Part shown: positions 49,643 through 58,075 of the stretch, in pieces
Position numbering within the stretch: the stretch's first letter is position 1
Layout of the letters: the number at the start of each line of letters is the position of its first letter
From: an uncultured Gammaproteobacteria bacterium
GTDB taxonomy: Bacteria; Pseudomonadota; Gammaproteobacteria; Pseudomonadales; Pseudohongiellaceae
Reading direction: 5' to 3'
NCBI GenBank assembly: GCA_913060695.1
Contig: CAJXUA010000009.1
Location: forward strand, 49,255-113,254
DNA: 64,000 nt
The notes under the pieces: generated by a model
The model's database searches: none
Told to the model about the DNA's origin: nothing
Seen by the model: only the letters and a program-made list of their open reading frames with translations
Made by a program: the position numbers and the translations under genes

Positions 49643-50878
49643 TTAGGCCCCATGCCTATCGGCAGATACTGCGAGATTATCTGCCCGTGTAAATTCTCTG
49701 CCCGTGCCGGCGCTCTCGGCCTCGCCCTGTAGGCGCTTTGAGGCTGCCTCGGCATAGCGTTGGCTGCGACGGGTATTGTCCCCCACCTCGCCCACTAACT
49801 GACCGCAAGCGGCCCCAATATCATCGGCGCGAGTAGTGCGCACAGTGACGGTATAACCCGCCTCATGCAATATCTGCCGAAAATTACCGATGGACGAATC
49901 GCTCGGGCGACGATAATCCGATTGATCGAAAGGGTTAAAAGGTATTATGTTGATTTTACAAGGAAAATTCTTCAACAACGCGGCTAATTCGCGCGCATGC
50001 TGACGGTGATCGTTGACCCCAGCGATCAACGTGTACTCGATTACACACACGCGGCGCTCACCCAAGGTGCTCATATAGCCTGCGGCGCTGCGCAGAAGCT
50101 CTTTAATAGGGTATTTCTTATTGATCGGGACGAGCTGAGTACGCAGCTCATCATTGGGTGCGTGTAGCGAGATCGCTAGAGACGCATCGGTAAAGTCTTT
50201 GAGACGATCGATTGCGGGCACTACACCCGAGGTGCTGATGGTCACACGGCGCTTAGACAGTCCGTAGGCCTGATCTTCCATCATGAGACTCAAGGCATCC
50301 ATGACATTATCGAAGTTGAGTAGCGGCTCGCCCATGCCCATCATCACGATATTGCTCACAGGTCGCGGGTTCTGCGGTGCCCGGCCTTCCTCATTCCACT
50401 CCGGTGCAGGCTGAACGCCGAAGCCCGCGAGTTTCTGATTAGCCCACCACAGCTGCCCGATGATCTCGGCAACCGTCAAATTACTATTAAAACCTTGCTT
50501 ACCCGTGGCGCAGAAGCTGCAATCTAGGATACAGCCGGCTTGGGAGGAAACACAAAGCGTGCCCCGCCCGGCCTCTGGGATATAGACCATCTCCACACTG
50601 CTGCCGCTAGCGACCTGAACGATCCACTTGCAGCTCCCGTCTTTGGACAGTAATTCCTGCGTGATCAGCGGCAGTCGAATCTCGGCCACCGCTTTGATCT
50701 TCTCGCGCAACACCTTGCTGATGTCGGTCATCTGATCGATTTCCACCACACCGCGCTGGTGTATCCACTTCAGAGTCTGGCTCGCGCGAAAAGGCTTCTC
50801 CCCCAGCTCAGCAAAGAAAGCCTGCATCTTTGGCAGGCTTAAACCGAGTAGGTTGATTTTCTCTTCGCTCGTGCTCAT
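49643..50878 (-). CDS. rlmN: Dual-specificity 23S rRNA/tRNA adenosine-C2 methyltransferase RlmN
   Basis: RlmN is a radical-SAM enzyme that methylates A2503 of 23S rRNA and A37 of some tRNAs. The 411-residue protein has the cluster motif C-x3-C-x2-C in [24 protein letters not shown] after it, and the second catalytic cysteine in DIGAACGQL. The last 40 residues are variable. It depends on a 4Fe-4S cluster. It lies 31 bp after ndk. Confidence 0.96.
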   Translation of the reverse strand: MSTSEEKINLLGLSLPKMQAFFAELGEKPFRASQTLKWIHQRGVVEIDQMTDISKVLREKIKAVAEIRLPLITQELLSKDGSCKWIVQVASGSSVEMVYIPEAGRGTLCVSSQAGCILDCSFCATGKQGFNSNLTVAEIIGQLWWANQKLAGFGVQPAPEWNEEGRAPQNPRPVSNIVMMGMGEPLLNFDNVMDALSLMMEDQAYGLSKRRVTISTSGVVPAIDRLKDFTDASLAISLHAPNDELRTQLVPINKKYPIKELLRSAAGYMSTLGERRVCVIEYTLIAGVNDHRQHARELAALLKNFPCKINIIPFNPFDQSDYRRPSDSSIGNFRQILHEAGYTVTVRTTRADDIGAACGQLVGEVGDNTRRSQRYAEAASKRLQGEAESAGTGREFTRADNLAVSADRHGA

Positions 50879-50909
50879 GACAGGCTCCGCTTAAGTATTC
50901 TACGTCCGC

Positions 50910-51338
50910 TTAAACGCGGGCGCAGAGATCTGTAGCGCTGAAGAAATAGGAGATTTCACGTGCTGCAGAAGTAGCAGAATCGGAACCGTGAACCGCATTC
51001 GCGTCGATAGACACGGCGAAATCCGCACGGATTGTGCCCGGTGCTGCTTCGGCTGGGTTAGTTGCACCCATTAGCTCGCGGTGCACAGATACTGCGTTCT
51101 CGCCTTCTAGCACTTGCACGATGACTGGACCGGAGGTCATAAAAGCGATCAGATCAGGGAAAAAGCCGCGCTCTTTGTGCTCTGCATAGAAACCGCCAGC
51201 AGTCTCATCAGTTAGACGCATCATCTTCGCAGCTACGATGTTCAGACCCGCTTTTTCGAAGCGTGAATAGATCTCACCAATGACGTTCTTGGCGACTGCA
51301 TCGGGCTTAATAATGGACAAAGTTCTTTCAATTGGCAT
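50910..51338 (-). CDS. ndk: Nucleoside diphosphate kinase
   Basis: Ndk exchanges phosphates among nucleoside triphosphates via a phosphohistidine. The 142-residue protein starts [18 protein letters not shown] and contains the active-site histidine in [17 protein letters not shown] longer frame begins 15 bases earlier at MELNAMPIE; the second ATG fits the family start. It follows iscS after a 206-bp gap, where gammaproteobacterial genomes usually have iscU, iscA, hscB, hscA and fdx. Confidence 0.96.
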   Translation of the reverse strand: MPIERTLSIIKPDAVAKNVIGEIYSRFEKAGLNIVAAKMMRLTDETAGGFYAEHKERGFFPDLIAFMTSGPVIVQVLEGENAVSVHRELMGATNPAEAAPGTIRADFAVSIDANAVHGSDSATSAAREISYFFSATDLCARV

Positions 51339-51380
51339 TGCGTTTAGCTCCATACCGGTTACGAGTTCAGAAAACCGCGC

Positions 51381-51409
51381 ATTATACGTGTTAATAGCGC
51401 TTAATTATA
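51381..51409 (-). promoter_or_regulatory. Two TATAAT elements upstream of ndk
   Basis: On the minus strand two perfect TATAAT hexamers lie at 51381-51386 and 51404-51409, 43 and 66 bp upstream of the ndk start. No convincing -35 box is found at 16-18 bp from either, so an activated or weak promoter is possible. They would let ndk and the genes behind it be expressed without iscRS. Confidence 0.4.
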
Positions 51410-51423
51410 CGGGTTTTTAGGAA

Positions 51424-51458
51424 CTTAGACTTAGCGCGATATGGAGCCTTAGACTTAG
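51424..51458. repeat. 11-bp direct repeat in the iscS-ndk gap
   Basis: CTTAGACTTAG occurs at 51424-51434 and again at 51448-51458, 24 bp apart. It lies in the non-coding gap where the rest of the isc operon would be expected. It could be a deletion scar or a regulator site; nothing else in the gap is recognisable. Confidence 0.5.
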
Positions 51459-51544
51459 TTATCGTGCAGAAGTTCGGGCCAATTTGCGCCTGCAGCTTAG
51501 ACCGCGCATAAGCAGTGGGCGCGAAACTGCTGCAAACGAGGCTC

Positions 51545-52705
51545 TCAGGCGGTAGCGTGGGCGCGCAAAGCGAGCACAGCCTTACTAAGGCTCGCGATGG
51601 CGGTATCGATATCCTGCTCGGTACTGAAGCGCCCCATCGAGATACGCAGCGAACTCTGCGCGAGCTCGTCGGCAAGACCGATACCCCGCAACACATAGGA
51701 AGGCTCCATCGTTGCGGAGGTGCAAGCCGAGCCCGAAGTCACCGCTATCTCACGCAGAGACAGGAGCAAGGACTCGCCGTCGACACCCGCGAAGGCGAGA
51801 TTCACGATACCCGCCGCGGTACTTGTTGGGTGCCCGTTAAGCGTAACGCCACCAAGAGGAGTGAGGCCATCGAGCAGACGCTTACGCAATGCCCACAGGC
51901 GCTGGGACTCTTCCACCATCTGCTGCGCAGCAAGCGCGAAGGCGCTGCCCATGCCGACGATCTGATGCGTGGCAAGTGTGCCCGAGCGCATGCCGCGCTC
52001 GTGGCCGCCACCATGAATCTGCGCCTCGATCACTGCGCGCGGATTGCGACACACATATAGCGCGCCCATGCCTTTAGGACCATAGACCTTGTGTGCGGAA
52101 AACGACATTAAATCGACTTGCAACGCAGACAGGTCGATGGCGATTTTGCCAGCACTCTGCGCGGCATCGACATGCAAGAGAATCTCTCGGGGCCGCGTAA
52201 ACCCGCCGATTGCAGCAATATCATTCACGCTGCCCAACTCATTATTGACGTGCATCAACGACACTAAGGTGGTATCTGGGCGCAGCGCCGCTTCGACGCT
52301 AGCAGGGCTTATCACACCCGTTGCATCGGGGGCTAGATAAGTAACTTCGAAGCCTTCGCCTTGCAAGTGCGCGAAGGTATCGAGTACTGCCTTGTGCTCG
52401 ATACAAGAGGTGATCAGATGCATGCCACGCGCGCGCTGGCTATGTGCAGCACCCTTGATTGCAAGATTATCCGACTCGGTCGCACCAGAGGTCCAGACTA
52501 TCTCGCGCGGGTCGCAATGGATGAGATCGGCCACGTCTCGACGAGCCTCTTCCACTGCTTCTTCCGCCTTCCAGCCAATCAAATGCGAGCGCGATGCAGG
52601 GTTGCCGAAATTACCATCTAGCGTAAGACACGCCGCCATACGTTCGGCCACCAATGGGTCCATTGGCGTTGTCGCGGCATAGTCTAAATAGATTGGGTTG
52701 TGCAT
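51545..52705 (-). CDS. iscS: IscS-type cysteine desulfurase lacking the C-terminal IscU-contact tail
   Basis: IscS removes sulfur from cysteine with PLP. Numbering matches E. coli IscS exactly: Lys206 in [10 protein letters not shown] holds PLP and Cys328 in [12 protein letters not shown] carries the persulfide. The protein ends at 386 residues ([12 protein letters not shown]), whereas E. coli IscS has 404. The missing 18 residues are the tail known to contact IscU. AGGAG precedes the ATG at 52705, so a frame reaching 52723 was not used. The gene follows iscR by 54 bp, and no iscU follows. Confidence 0.95.
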   Translation of the reverse strand: MHNPIYLDYAATTPMDPLVAERMAACLTLDGNFGNPASRSHLIGWKAEEAVEEARRDVADLIHCDPREIVWTSGATESDNLAIKGAAHSQRARGMHLITSCIEHKAVLDTFAHLQGEGFEVTYLAPDATGVISPASVEAALRPDTTLVSLMHVNNELGSVNDIAAIGGFTRPREILLHVDAAQSAGKIAIDLSALQVDLMSFSAHKVYGPKGMGALYVCRNPRAVIEAQIHGGGHERGMRSGTLATHQIVGMGSAFALAAQQMVEESQRLWALRKRLLDGLTPLGGVTLNGHPTSTAAGIVNLAFAGVDGESLLLSLREIAVTSGSACTSATMEPSYVLRGIGLADELAQSSLRISMGRFSTEQDIDTAIASLSKAVLALRAHATA

Positions 52706-52759
52706 GTGTACTCCTGGGCACAAAAGCGTTGGAACGACCCTGAGGCACGGGTGCCTAGC

Positions 52760-53257
52760 CTACTGCAGGAAGGTGGCCGCAATGCGCGCGCCGTCCAACT
52801 CCGGATGCGAGAGCATCTCTTGGCGTTGATCCTGTTGCAGGGCGATGCGCTTAATATCGCTACGAGCGATGAGGTCTGCAAGGCTGATTCCAGAGAGAAA
52901 ATCGTGTATCTGCTCGCTAAGATCCTGCCATAGATGATGGGTCAGACAGGTCTCACCTTGCTGACAATCACCCTTGCCTTGACACTTGGTGGCGTCTACA
53001 GATTCGTTCACAGCATCGATGATATGGGCTATGCGGATGGCATGGGCCTTCTTGCCAAGGCGATAGCCACCGCCCGGCCCGCGAATGCTGCACACCAATT
53101 CGCTACGGCGCAGTTTCGCAAATAACTGTTCCAAATAAGACAGCGAAATGCCTTGGCGCTGAGAGATATCAGCCAGATTCACAGGGCCATTGTCCCCGTG
53201 GATGGCTAGATCGAGCAACGCGGTAACAGCGTATCTGCCTTTGGTGGTCAAGCGCAT
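52760..53257 (-). CDS. iscR: Iron-sulfur cluster regulator IscR (Rrf2 family)
   Basis: The 165-residue protein begins [20 protein letters not shown] and has the HTH and wing of Rrf2 regulators. Its 2Fe-2S ligands C92, C98, C104 and H107 ([20 protein letters not shown]) match E. coli IscR at the same positions, so it should sense cluster status. An almost perfect IscR box overlaps its own promoter, indicating autorepression by the holo form. An upstream frame to 53320 would cover this promoter and was rejected. Confidence 0.95.
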   Translation of the reverse strand: MRLTTKGRYAVTALLDLAIHGDNGPVNLADISQRQGISLSYLEQLFAKLRRSELVCSIRGPGGGYRLGKKAHAIRIAHIIDAVNESVDATKCQGKGDCQQGETCLTHHLWQDLSEQIHDFLSGISLADLIARSDIKRIALQQDQRQEMLSHPELDGARIAATFLQ

Positions 53258-53291
53258 GGGCCAATCTCTTAGTGGGCGTTCAGTGCGCGAA

Positions 53292-53320
53292 AGTATGAAA
53301 TACCTAAGTGATTTAGTCAA
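53292..53320 (-). promoter_or_regulatory. iscR promoter
   Basis: On the minus strand TTGACT (53315-53320) is followed after 17 bp by CATACT (53292-53297), 35 bp upstream of the iscR ATG. The -35 element lies inside the IscR box. Confidence 0.65.
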
Positions 53321-53324
53321 CTAT
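53300..53324 (-). promoter_or_regulatory. Type 1 IscR-binding site
   Basis: Read on the minus strand, these 25 bases match the type 1 IscR consensus (ATA-syy-GACT-rwwwy-AGTC-rrs-TAT) at 23 of 25 positions; the two mismatches fall in the AGTC half. The site overlaps the spacer and -35 of the iscR promoter, as in E. coli. Confidence 0.85.
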
Positions 53325-53395
53325 AGGCGGCTTCCCCCCGTTTACTCCCACCGCCCCAAGGTTTACTCTTGCCGACCCATAAGGAGCCCAAGCCC

Positions 53396-54256
53396 ATGCT
53401 GGCCGATCTGCACTCACATACTTATTTCTCGGATGGCGCCCTCGCGCCAGCGGACCTAGTCGCCCGAGCACTAGCCAATCAGGTAGATTTTCTGGCGATT
53501 ACGGACCACGACACCACCGCCGCGCTACGCACCATCGACCTAGAGAGCCTGCCCGAAAACTTCCACCTCGTCCCTGGCGTGGAGGTCTCCTGTCTATGGG
53601 AAGGAATTGAGATTCATGTCGTTGGCATCGGGATCGACATAGACAATGTGGCCTTGCAAACCCTACTAAGCGGACAACAGGCGCTGCGCAGAGAGCGCGC
53701 AGAGGCCATTGACATGCGCTTGCAGAAAGCCGGCCACACGGGCCTGATGCGCTATCTCGATGAACTGCCCTGCGAGGCCATAAGCCGTAATCACGTCGCG
53801 CAGTTCCTAATGGACCGCGGCATTGCCAAGAGCAAAGATGACGCCTTCAAACGCTTTCTAGGTCAGCGCGGCAAATACAGCGCAGAGGCGCAGTGGTGTC
53901 CAATCCCGGTCGCAGTACAGGCATTGCGGGGCGCAGGCGGCATCGCGATCCTAGCCCACCCGAATCGTTATGGGCTGAGCAACATCAAGCTGCGCCGCTT
54001 GGTCAGCGAGTTCGCACTCTGGCAAGGGGAAGGCATGGAGGTAAGTTTTTCGAACATAGCCCCCGATAAGATGAGCTATATGGCAAGTCTATGCGAGGCG
54101 AACGATCTATGGGCATCCACGGGGTCGGACTTTCATGACCCTAAGTATCAGTGGATGGATGTAGGAAGGTTTCGGCATTTGCCCGCGCTTTGCGCACAAC
54201 GGGCGATATGGCTGCATCCCGGTTGGCCGGGACACAGTGTATCGATCAGCCCCTAG
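53396..54256 (+). CDS. rnm: PHP-domain nuclease (RNase AM/YciV type)
   Basis: The ATG of MLADLHSHTYFSDGAL was chosen because AAGGAG lies 9 bp upstream. The 286-residue protein has the PHP metal motifs: DLHSHTYFSDG near residue 4, TDHDTT near 41, PGVEVSC near 64, AHPNRY near 190 and GSDFHDP near 243. E. coli YciV (RNase AM) has this architecture and trims the 5' ends of rRNAs. The gene is divergent from iscR, and its stop overlaps that of the zinc-ribbon gene (CTAG). Confidence 0.9.
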   Translation: MLADLHSHTYFSDGALAPADLVARALANQVDFLAITDHDTTAALRTIDLESLPENFHLVPGVEVSCLWEGIEIHVVGIGIDIDNVALQTLLSGQQALRRERAEAIDMRLQKAGHTGLMRYLDELPCEAISRNHVAQFLMDRGIAKSKDDAFKRFLGQRGKYSAEAQWCPIPVAVQALRGAGGIAILAHPNRYGLSNIKLRRLVSEFALWQGEGMEVSFSNIAPDKMSYMASLCEANDLWASTGSDFHDPKYQWMDVGRFRHLPALCAQRAIWLHPGWPGHSVSISP

Positions 54257-54639
54257 CGGCGCTTCACCGAGGCAATGAGCCCCCTGAATACGTCCATGAG
54301 CGTCTCGTGCTTGTAGTCTGTAAATTCGCCGGCATCCATGAACATACCGTGCTCTTCACAGGCCTCGAATTCCAAGTGAGATTGATTCTTGTCGTTCAGT
54401 TTAGTCATTGCCTTACCGCAGCGTGGGCACTGGATATCCCGCACGCGATTATAGGTTTTGCCAATGCGTGGATCACCGTTGTCCAAGAAGTCTGACATCC
54501 AGGACTTTTTCAACTGCTCTGCTTCGCCATTGTCGAACCACAGCCCCTGACAACTTGTGCACTGGTCGACTATTACTGTTCCGTGAAGAACCTCAACTTT
54601 GCGCTCTGTCATCTTGGCATTACATTTAGGACAGTCCAT
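54253..54639 (-). CDS. Zinc-ribbon (TFIIB-type) protein of unknown function
   Basis: The 128-residue protein has a first zinc ribbon with MDCPKCNAKM and CTSCQGLWFDNGE, and a second with IQCPRCGKAM and CEEHGMFMDAGEF. It matches the zf-TFIIB family of short bacterial proteins whose function is unknown. GGAG lies about 8 bp before the ATG. It stands alone between two plus-strand genes. Confidence 0.85.
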   Translation of the reverse strand: MDCPKCNAKMTERKVEVLHGTVIVDQCTSCQGLWFDNGEAEQLKKSWMSDFLDNGDPRIGKTYNRVRDIQCPRCGKAMTKLNDKNQSHLEFEACEEHGMFMDAGEFTDYKHETLMDVFRGLIASVKRR

Positions 54640-54899
54640 CTTTATCTCCTTCTACAACTGCATATATTGTTATTGGGACTCTCGGCTTTAGGCGCAGTGC
54701 CATTTTAAACCTACATGGAACTCAAGAGAAGTTCCGAAAGCGGCACCAAAGGTACTCGGGCATTTTATAAGATAAACGCCAAGGATACCAACAGTGCTGC
54801 GTGCTCAAGCCAAATTCCAGCACTTATTCAGTTCGCATTAACCTAACACAGCCCATGATGCACCTAAAGGCACTCGAAAGCCCTAAGGAGATCAAAGCG

Positions 54900-55706
54900 A
54901 TGAAGCGTTTTTCAACAATTATGTTATGGCTAATGCTCAGCCAGCAGTCTATGGCCGAGTCCACCGGCTCAGATAATTTCAGCACCGCCTGCGCAACCGT
55001 AGAGTTCATGGCCAAAATGGTCGCCGTGAATATTCTAATACCCGCAGACCACGACAGCGTTGCCGAGCTTAACAATATGCAGAACGCTCTGCAGGAGCTG
55101 AATCGTCGCGTCTGCCAGTCGGTGATACTGACCCAAGATACCCGCTATGAATCGCGCTATAGCAGTGGGGTTCGCATCTCGAAAGACCTCTACAACGCCG
55201 CCTGGTACTTCCCCAATGGACAACTGTTCATGGCACAAGCAGGTCGCGATACCAACATCTTCTACCCGAATGGCCGCATCATGAGCTATCACTGGACACA
55301 CGGCGGGGAGGCGGTATTTTGGCCGAACGGTCAGGTAGCCACCTTCCGACTGCGCTATACGAATGAGACATGGTACTACCCAGCCGGGCAGATCATCACC
55401 TATGAGGCGGGTATTCGAGGGGGACGTTGGTTCTACCCATTCCCACGATTGGACGGGAGAATAGGCCAAGAGGTGATCTCCAGTAACTGGGGTTACGACG
55501 ACGAAGACTTCAATTTCCTGAACTTCGACAGCCGCGGCAATCCCTACATCACCCGCGAAAGGATTCGTCGCAAACTCGCCTTGAGCGACAGCGACTTATT
55601 GGATGTTGCAGGTGTGTTGCTGTTGATCACCCGCCTGTACCAAGCCGAGGACAGCGCACGACAATTCGTACCTGCCGACTCCAACATCACCGGCCCTGCT
55701 TGGTAG
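54900..55706 (+). CDS. Exported protein with four YPNG (MORN-like) repeats
   Basis: The ATG of MKRFSTIMLWLMLSQQSMA was chosen because AAGGAG lies about 9 bp upstream; it gives a signal peptide and a 268-residue protein. From about residue 100 four repeats of roughly 20 residues appear (WYFPNGQLFMA, IFYPNGRIMSY, VFWPNGQVATF, WYYPAGQIITY), resembling MORN or toxin-antitoxin-like YPNG repeats that fold as beta sheets. The role is unknown. The stop codon lies inside the stem of a rho-independent terminator. Confidence 0.75.
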   Translation: MKRFSTIMLWLMLSQQSMAESTGSDNFSTACATVEFMAKMVAVNILIPADHDSVAELNNMQNALQELNRRVCQSVILTQDTRYESRYSSGVRISKDLYNAAWYFPNGQLFMAQAGRDTNIFYPNGRIMSYHWTHGGEAVFWPNGQVATFRLRYTNETWYYPAGQIITYEAGIRGGRWFYPFPRLDGRIGQEVISSNWGYDDEDFNFLNFDSRGNPYITRERIRRKLALSDSDLLDVAGVLLLITRLYQAEDSARQFVPADSNITGPAW

Positions 55707-55712
55707 GGCCGG
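55690..55712 (+). terminator. Rho-independent terminator overlapping a stop codon
   Basis: CCGGCCCT (55690-55697) and AGGGCCGG (55705-55712) form a perfect 8-bp GC-rich stem with a 7-base loop, followed by CTGTTTTA. The TAG stop of the YPNG-repeat gene (55704-55706) is part of loop and stem. Confidence 0.85.
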
Positions 55713-55717
55713 CTGTT

Positions 55718-56782
55718 TTAGAAGCTATAAGTGCGTGCACTTTCGCGCAATTGCCCCTGCGCCTGATCGCCCTGTAGGCAACGCTGCATATCGGTTTTAC
55801 TGAGCACATGAATGCGATCCTCGCGGCGACTCTCACTCTCATCGCCCAAGCCCTTGAGCACCAGAGTGAGGTGTTCGTCGTCTGGCAATGTGCGTAGGCC
55901 GGCCGCGTAATTACACACTAGCGCGAACAGGTTCTCCTCGAATGCCTCCAGCTCTTGTTGCCACTGCAGCTCACGCTCACGCTTAGCCTCTTCAGCCAAG
56001 GCGTGTAATTCCTGGGCACGGCTTGCTGCTGCCTCGCGCACTGGGGTGACGGCCGCCACGATCTGATCGAGCGTAGCCTGGAACTGATCTGCGCTGCTTA
56101 CGGTGTTCGTGTTGTCATTGCTCGCAGCCGCATTCACGTCCGAGCGCAGAGACTGCAACGCCGCAATACGTTCATTGACCCGCGCACGCTGCTCGCTTAT
56201 CTCGGCCATCAGCGCATTGAGCCTAGCATCGTCTATCTTCCCCATTTGATGGAGTGAGCGCGCGGACTCCGATGCACTGGCAAGCGCGCTCTCGATCTCC
56301 GAAGAGAAATCGATACTGCGCAGTTGTTCTAATAATTCAGCGTAGGCCCCACGCGCATTCTCGGCCCGCAGCGATAGCGCCATGGACTCGCGCATTGCCT
56401 CCAAGTCGGGCGGGTTTACCCGCGACACCTGATTGTTCACAAAGCTAGATATTTGCCCAGAGAGTTGTTGTAAGGAGCCCTCTAATGTTTGCCAATTGAA
56501 CGAGCTTCGGCTGCTTGCTAGGGGGCTGACTATTTCCAGCACGATGCCCTGCTCGAGGAGATAACTGCCACGCACGGAGCCATTGAGCGGGCTAAATATC
56601 CCCGCACGGCTATTCAGACCTAGGCCCTCGCGCAATACTCCAGAGAAAATTTCGATATTGCGCTGCATATCGTCCAGCGCAACTTCTTGGGCGCTACTTA
56701 GGCTTGTCGCCCCCATGCTGAACAGCGCCATGCACACTATGCTGGCGGGACGCGCCCAAATTCGTCGTTGTGCTACCTTCAT
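55718..56782 (-). CDS. Exported coiled-coil protein of an ECF sigma operon, unknown function
   Basis: The ATG of MKVAQRRIWARP was chosen because GGAG lies 9 bp upstream; the frame extends to 56809 without a site. The 354-residue protein has a signal peptide ending SLSSA-QE. It then has a beta-rich N-terminal part (SPLNGSVRGSYLLEQGIVLEI) and a long coiled coil at about 120-290 (EISEQRARVNERIAALQSLR, then EEAKRERELQWQQELEAFEENL). I do not recognise a family. It follows the anti-sigma gene by 32 bp and is probably a target or partner of that system. Confidence 0.75.
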   Translation of the reverse strand: MKVAQRRIWARPASIVCMALFSMGATSLSSAQEVALDDMQRNIEIFSGVLREGLGLNSRAGIFSPLNGSVRGSYLLEQGIVLEIVSPLASSRSSFNWQTLEGSLQQLSGQISSFVNNQVSRVNPPDLEAMRESMALSLRAENARGAYAELLEQLRSIDFSSEIESALASASESARSLHQMGKIDDARLNALMAEISEQRARVNERIAALQSLRSDVNAAASNDNTNTVSSADQFQATLDQIVAAVTPVREAAASRAQELHALAEEAKRERELQWQQELEAFEENLFALVCNYAAGLRTLPDDEHLTLVLKGLGDESESRREDRIHVLSKTDMQRCLQGDQAQGQLRESARTYSF

Positions 56783-56814
56783 TTTCTCACTCCTTAACGC
56801 CGCATTCATTGCGA

Positions 56815-57498
56815 TTAATTACCCTGATACTGCACGTAATTCGCTAATTGCTGCATCGAACGAATGGTTTGGAAATCGCTATCTGCCAAGCGCTGATAAC
56901 TGGTCTGCATCAGCTGCAAGTCTTGCTGTCGCTGCGCCTCGAAATAGGCCATCACCTGCTCTAGGCTACGTGTAGTGCTGTCGCCAAATTGCTCGATCAC
57001 CGTCTCGAGCAGACGAGCATTGTTACCTGCCTGGCGCTCTTCGAGCTGAGCGGTCAACAATTGTAGAGTCTGCTGCTGTGCCGCGCGCTGCTCGTTCTCG
57101 AACTCCTCGAGCTGCGCGGCGATGACACCCTGATCGATTCCAGACCCACCGCCAAAGGCGATACTAAAACCATAGTCTTGCACCTGTAACTGCACGTTAA
57201 ACATCACGGCTACGGCCATCACGAACGCACCGGCCAGAGGCGCCCATTGTCCCCAGAAGGAGAAGCGCGGCCGCGCGGGCTCACTCTTAACATGCAACTG
57301 TTTCGGTATGCGCTGCCACTGCGGCACCGGCTCATCCTGCCACTGCCGAAGGTGCACATTGATGCTCTTGGCCTCCGCCAAGGCCTCTTGGCAATCGGCA
57401 CAGTTTTGCAGATGCGTCTCCATCGCCTTGCGCTGCTGCAGCGACAGGGTCTCGTCGAAGTAATCCGGAACTAATTTTGAGGATTCATGACAACTCAT
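56815..57498 (-). CDS. Anti-sigma factor with zf-HC2 domain
   Basis: The 227-residue protein begins with a zinc-finger anti-sigma domain (MSCHESSKLVPDYFDETL and HLQNCADCQEAL, the H-x3-C-x2-C arrangement). One membrane helix at about 85-106 (WAPLAGAFVMAVAVMFNVQL) and a periplasmic, glutamine-rich coiled coil follow. It should hold the ECF sigma factor encoded immediately upstream until a signal arrives. The two genes overlap by 14 bp, so they are produced in balance. Confidence 0.88.
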   Translation of the reverse strand: MSCHESSKLVPDYFDETLSLQQRKAMETHLQNCADCQEALAEAKSINVHLRQWQDEPVPQWQRIPKQLHVKSEPARPRFSFWGQWAPLAGAFVMAVAVMFNVQLQVQDYGFSIAFGGGSGIDQGVIAAQLEEFENEQRAAQQQTLQLLTAQLEERQAGNNARLLETVIEQFGDSTTRSLEQVMAYFEAQRQQDLQLMQTSYQRLADSDFQTIRSMQQLANYVQYQGN

Positions 57499-58075
57499 GG
57501 CTTTGCTCCATATGGGCCTTCAGTAATTTCAATGCAGTGTAGAAGCGCGTTTTAGCGGTGTTGGCGGAAATATCCTGCATCTCGGCAATCTCGTCGAAGG
57601 TGTGTGATTGAAACACTTTAAGCTCGACCACTAGCCGTTGCTCCCAGTTCAAGATATCGAGATAGCCGAGAATCTCAGCATTACCCTGCGAGGCACTAAG
57701 CAGACGCTCAGGGTCGTGCTCTCCGTTGTCGTTAGCAATATGGTCTAAGACTTCCTCATCGCTCTGATCCTGCCCAGCGACTGAGGAGAGCGAGGTCACC
57801 ATATACTTGCGCCGACTCATGTCGACGGCTTTGTTGTGGGCGATCCGAAACAGCCAAGTGGTGAACTGGGCATCACCGCGAAAGCGATGCAGGTTTCGAT
57901 ATACGCCAAGAAACACTTCTTGCATGAGGTCGAGGGCGTCGGTCTGATTACCGGTTAGGCGAAGGCTGAAGTTATAAACGCGCGCTTCATAGCGTTTGAC
58001 CAGCCTCTCCCACGCCCGCGCAGATCCGTCGAGGGCAGCGCTTATTAACGCCTCGTCTTGATCTGTGAAACTCAT
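57485..58075 (-). CDS. ECF-type RNA polymerase sigma factor
   Basis: The 196-residue protein has region 2 (YEARVYNFSLRLTGNQTDALDLMQEVFLGVYRNL, FTTWLFRIAHNKAVDMSRR) and region 4 (LNWEQRLVVELKVFQSHTFDEIAEMQDISANTAKTRFYTAL). It is a group 4 (RpoE-like) sigma factor, but its RseA-like partner is a zf-HC2 protein, so it is not RpoE itself. No clear autoregulated promoter is seen in the upstream 366 bp. Confidence 0.92.
   Translation of the reverse strand: MSFTDQDEALISAALDGSARAWERLVKRYEARVYNFSLRLTGNQTDALDLMQEVFLGVYRNLHRFRGDAQFTTWLFRIAHNKAVDMSRRKYMVTSLSSVAGQDQSDEEVLDHIANDNGEHDPERLLSASQGNAEILGYLDILNWEQRLVVELKVFQSHTFDEIAEMQDISANTAKTRFYTALKLLKAHMEQSHELS

Noticed and set aside
51391..51696. Minus-strand open frame in the iscS-ndk gap, possible remnant of isc genes
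   Set aside because: It overlaps the end of iscS in another frame and shows no similarity to IscU, IscA, HscB, HscA or Fdx.
54717..54735. GGAACT...AGTTCC inverted repeat as an ECF sigma promoter
   Set aside because: No matching -10 element could be found at the usual distance, and the repeat is short; the idea remains open but unsupported.
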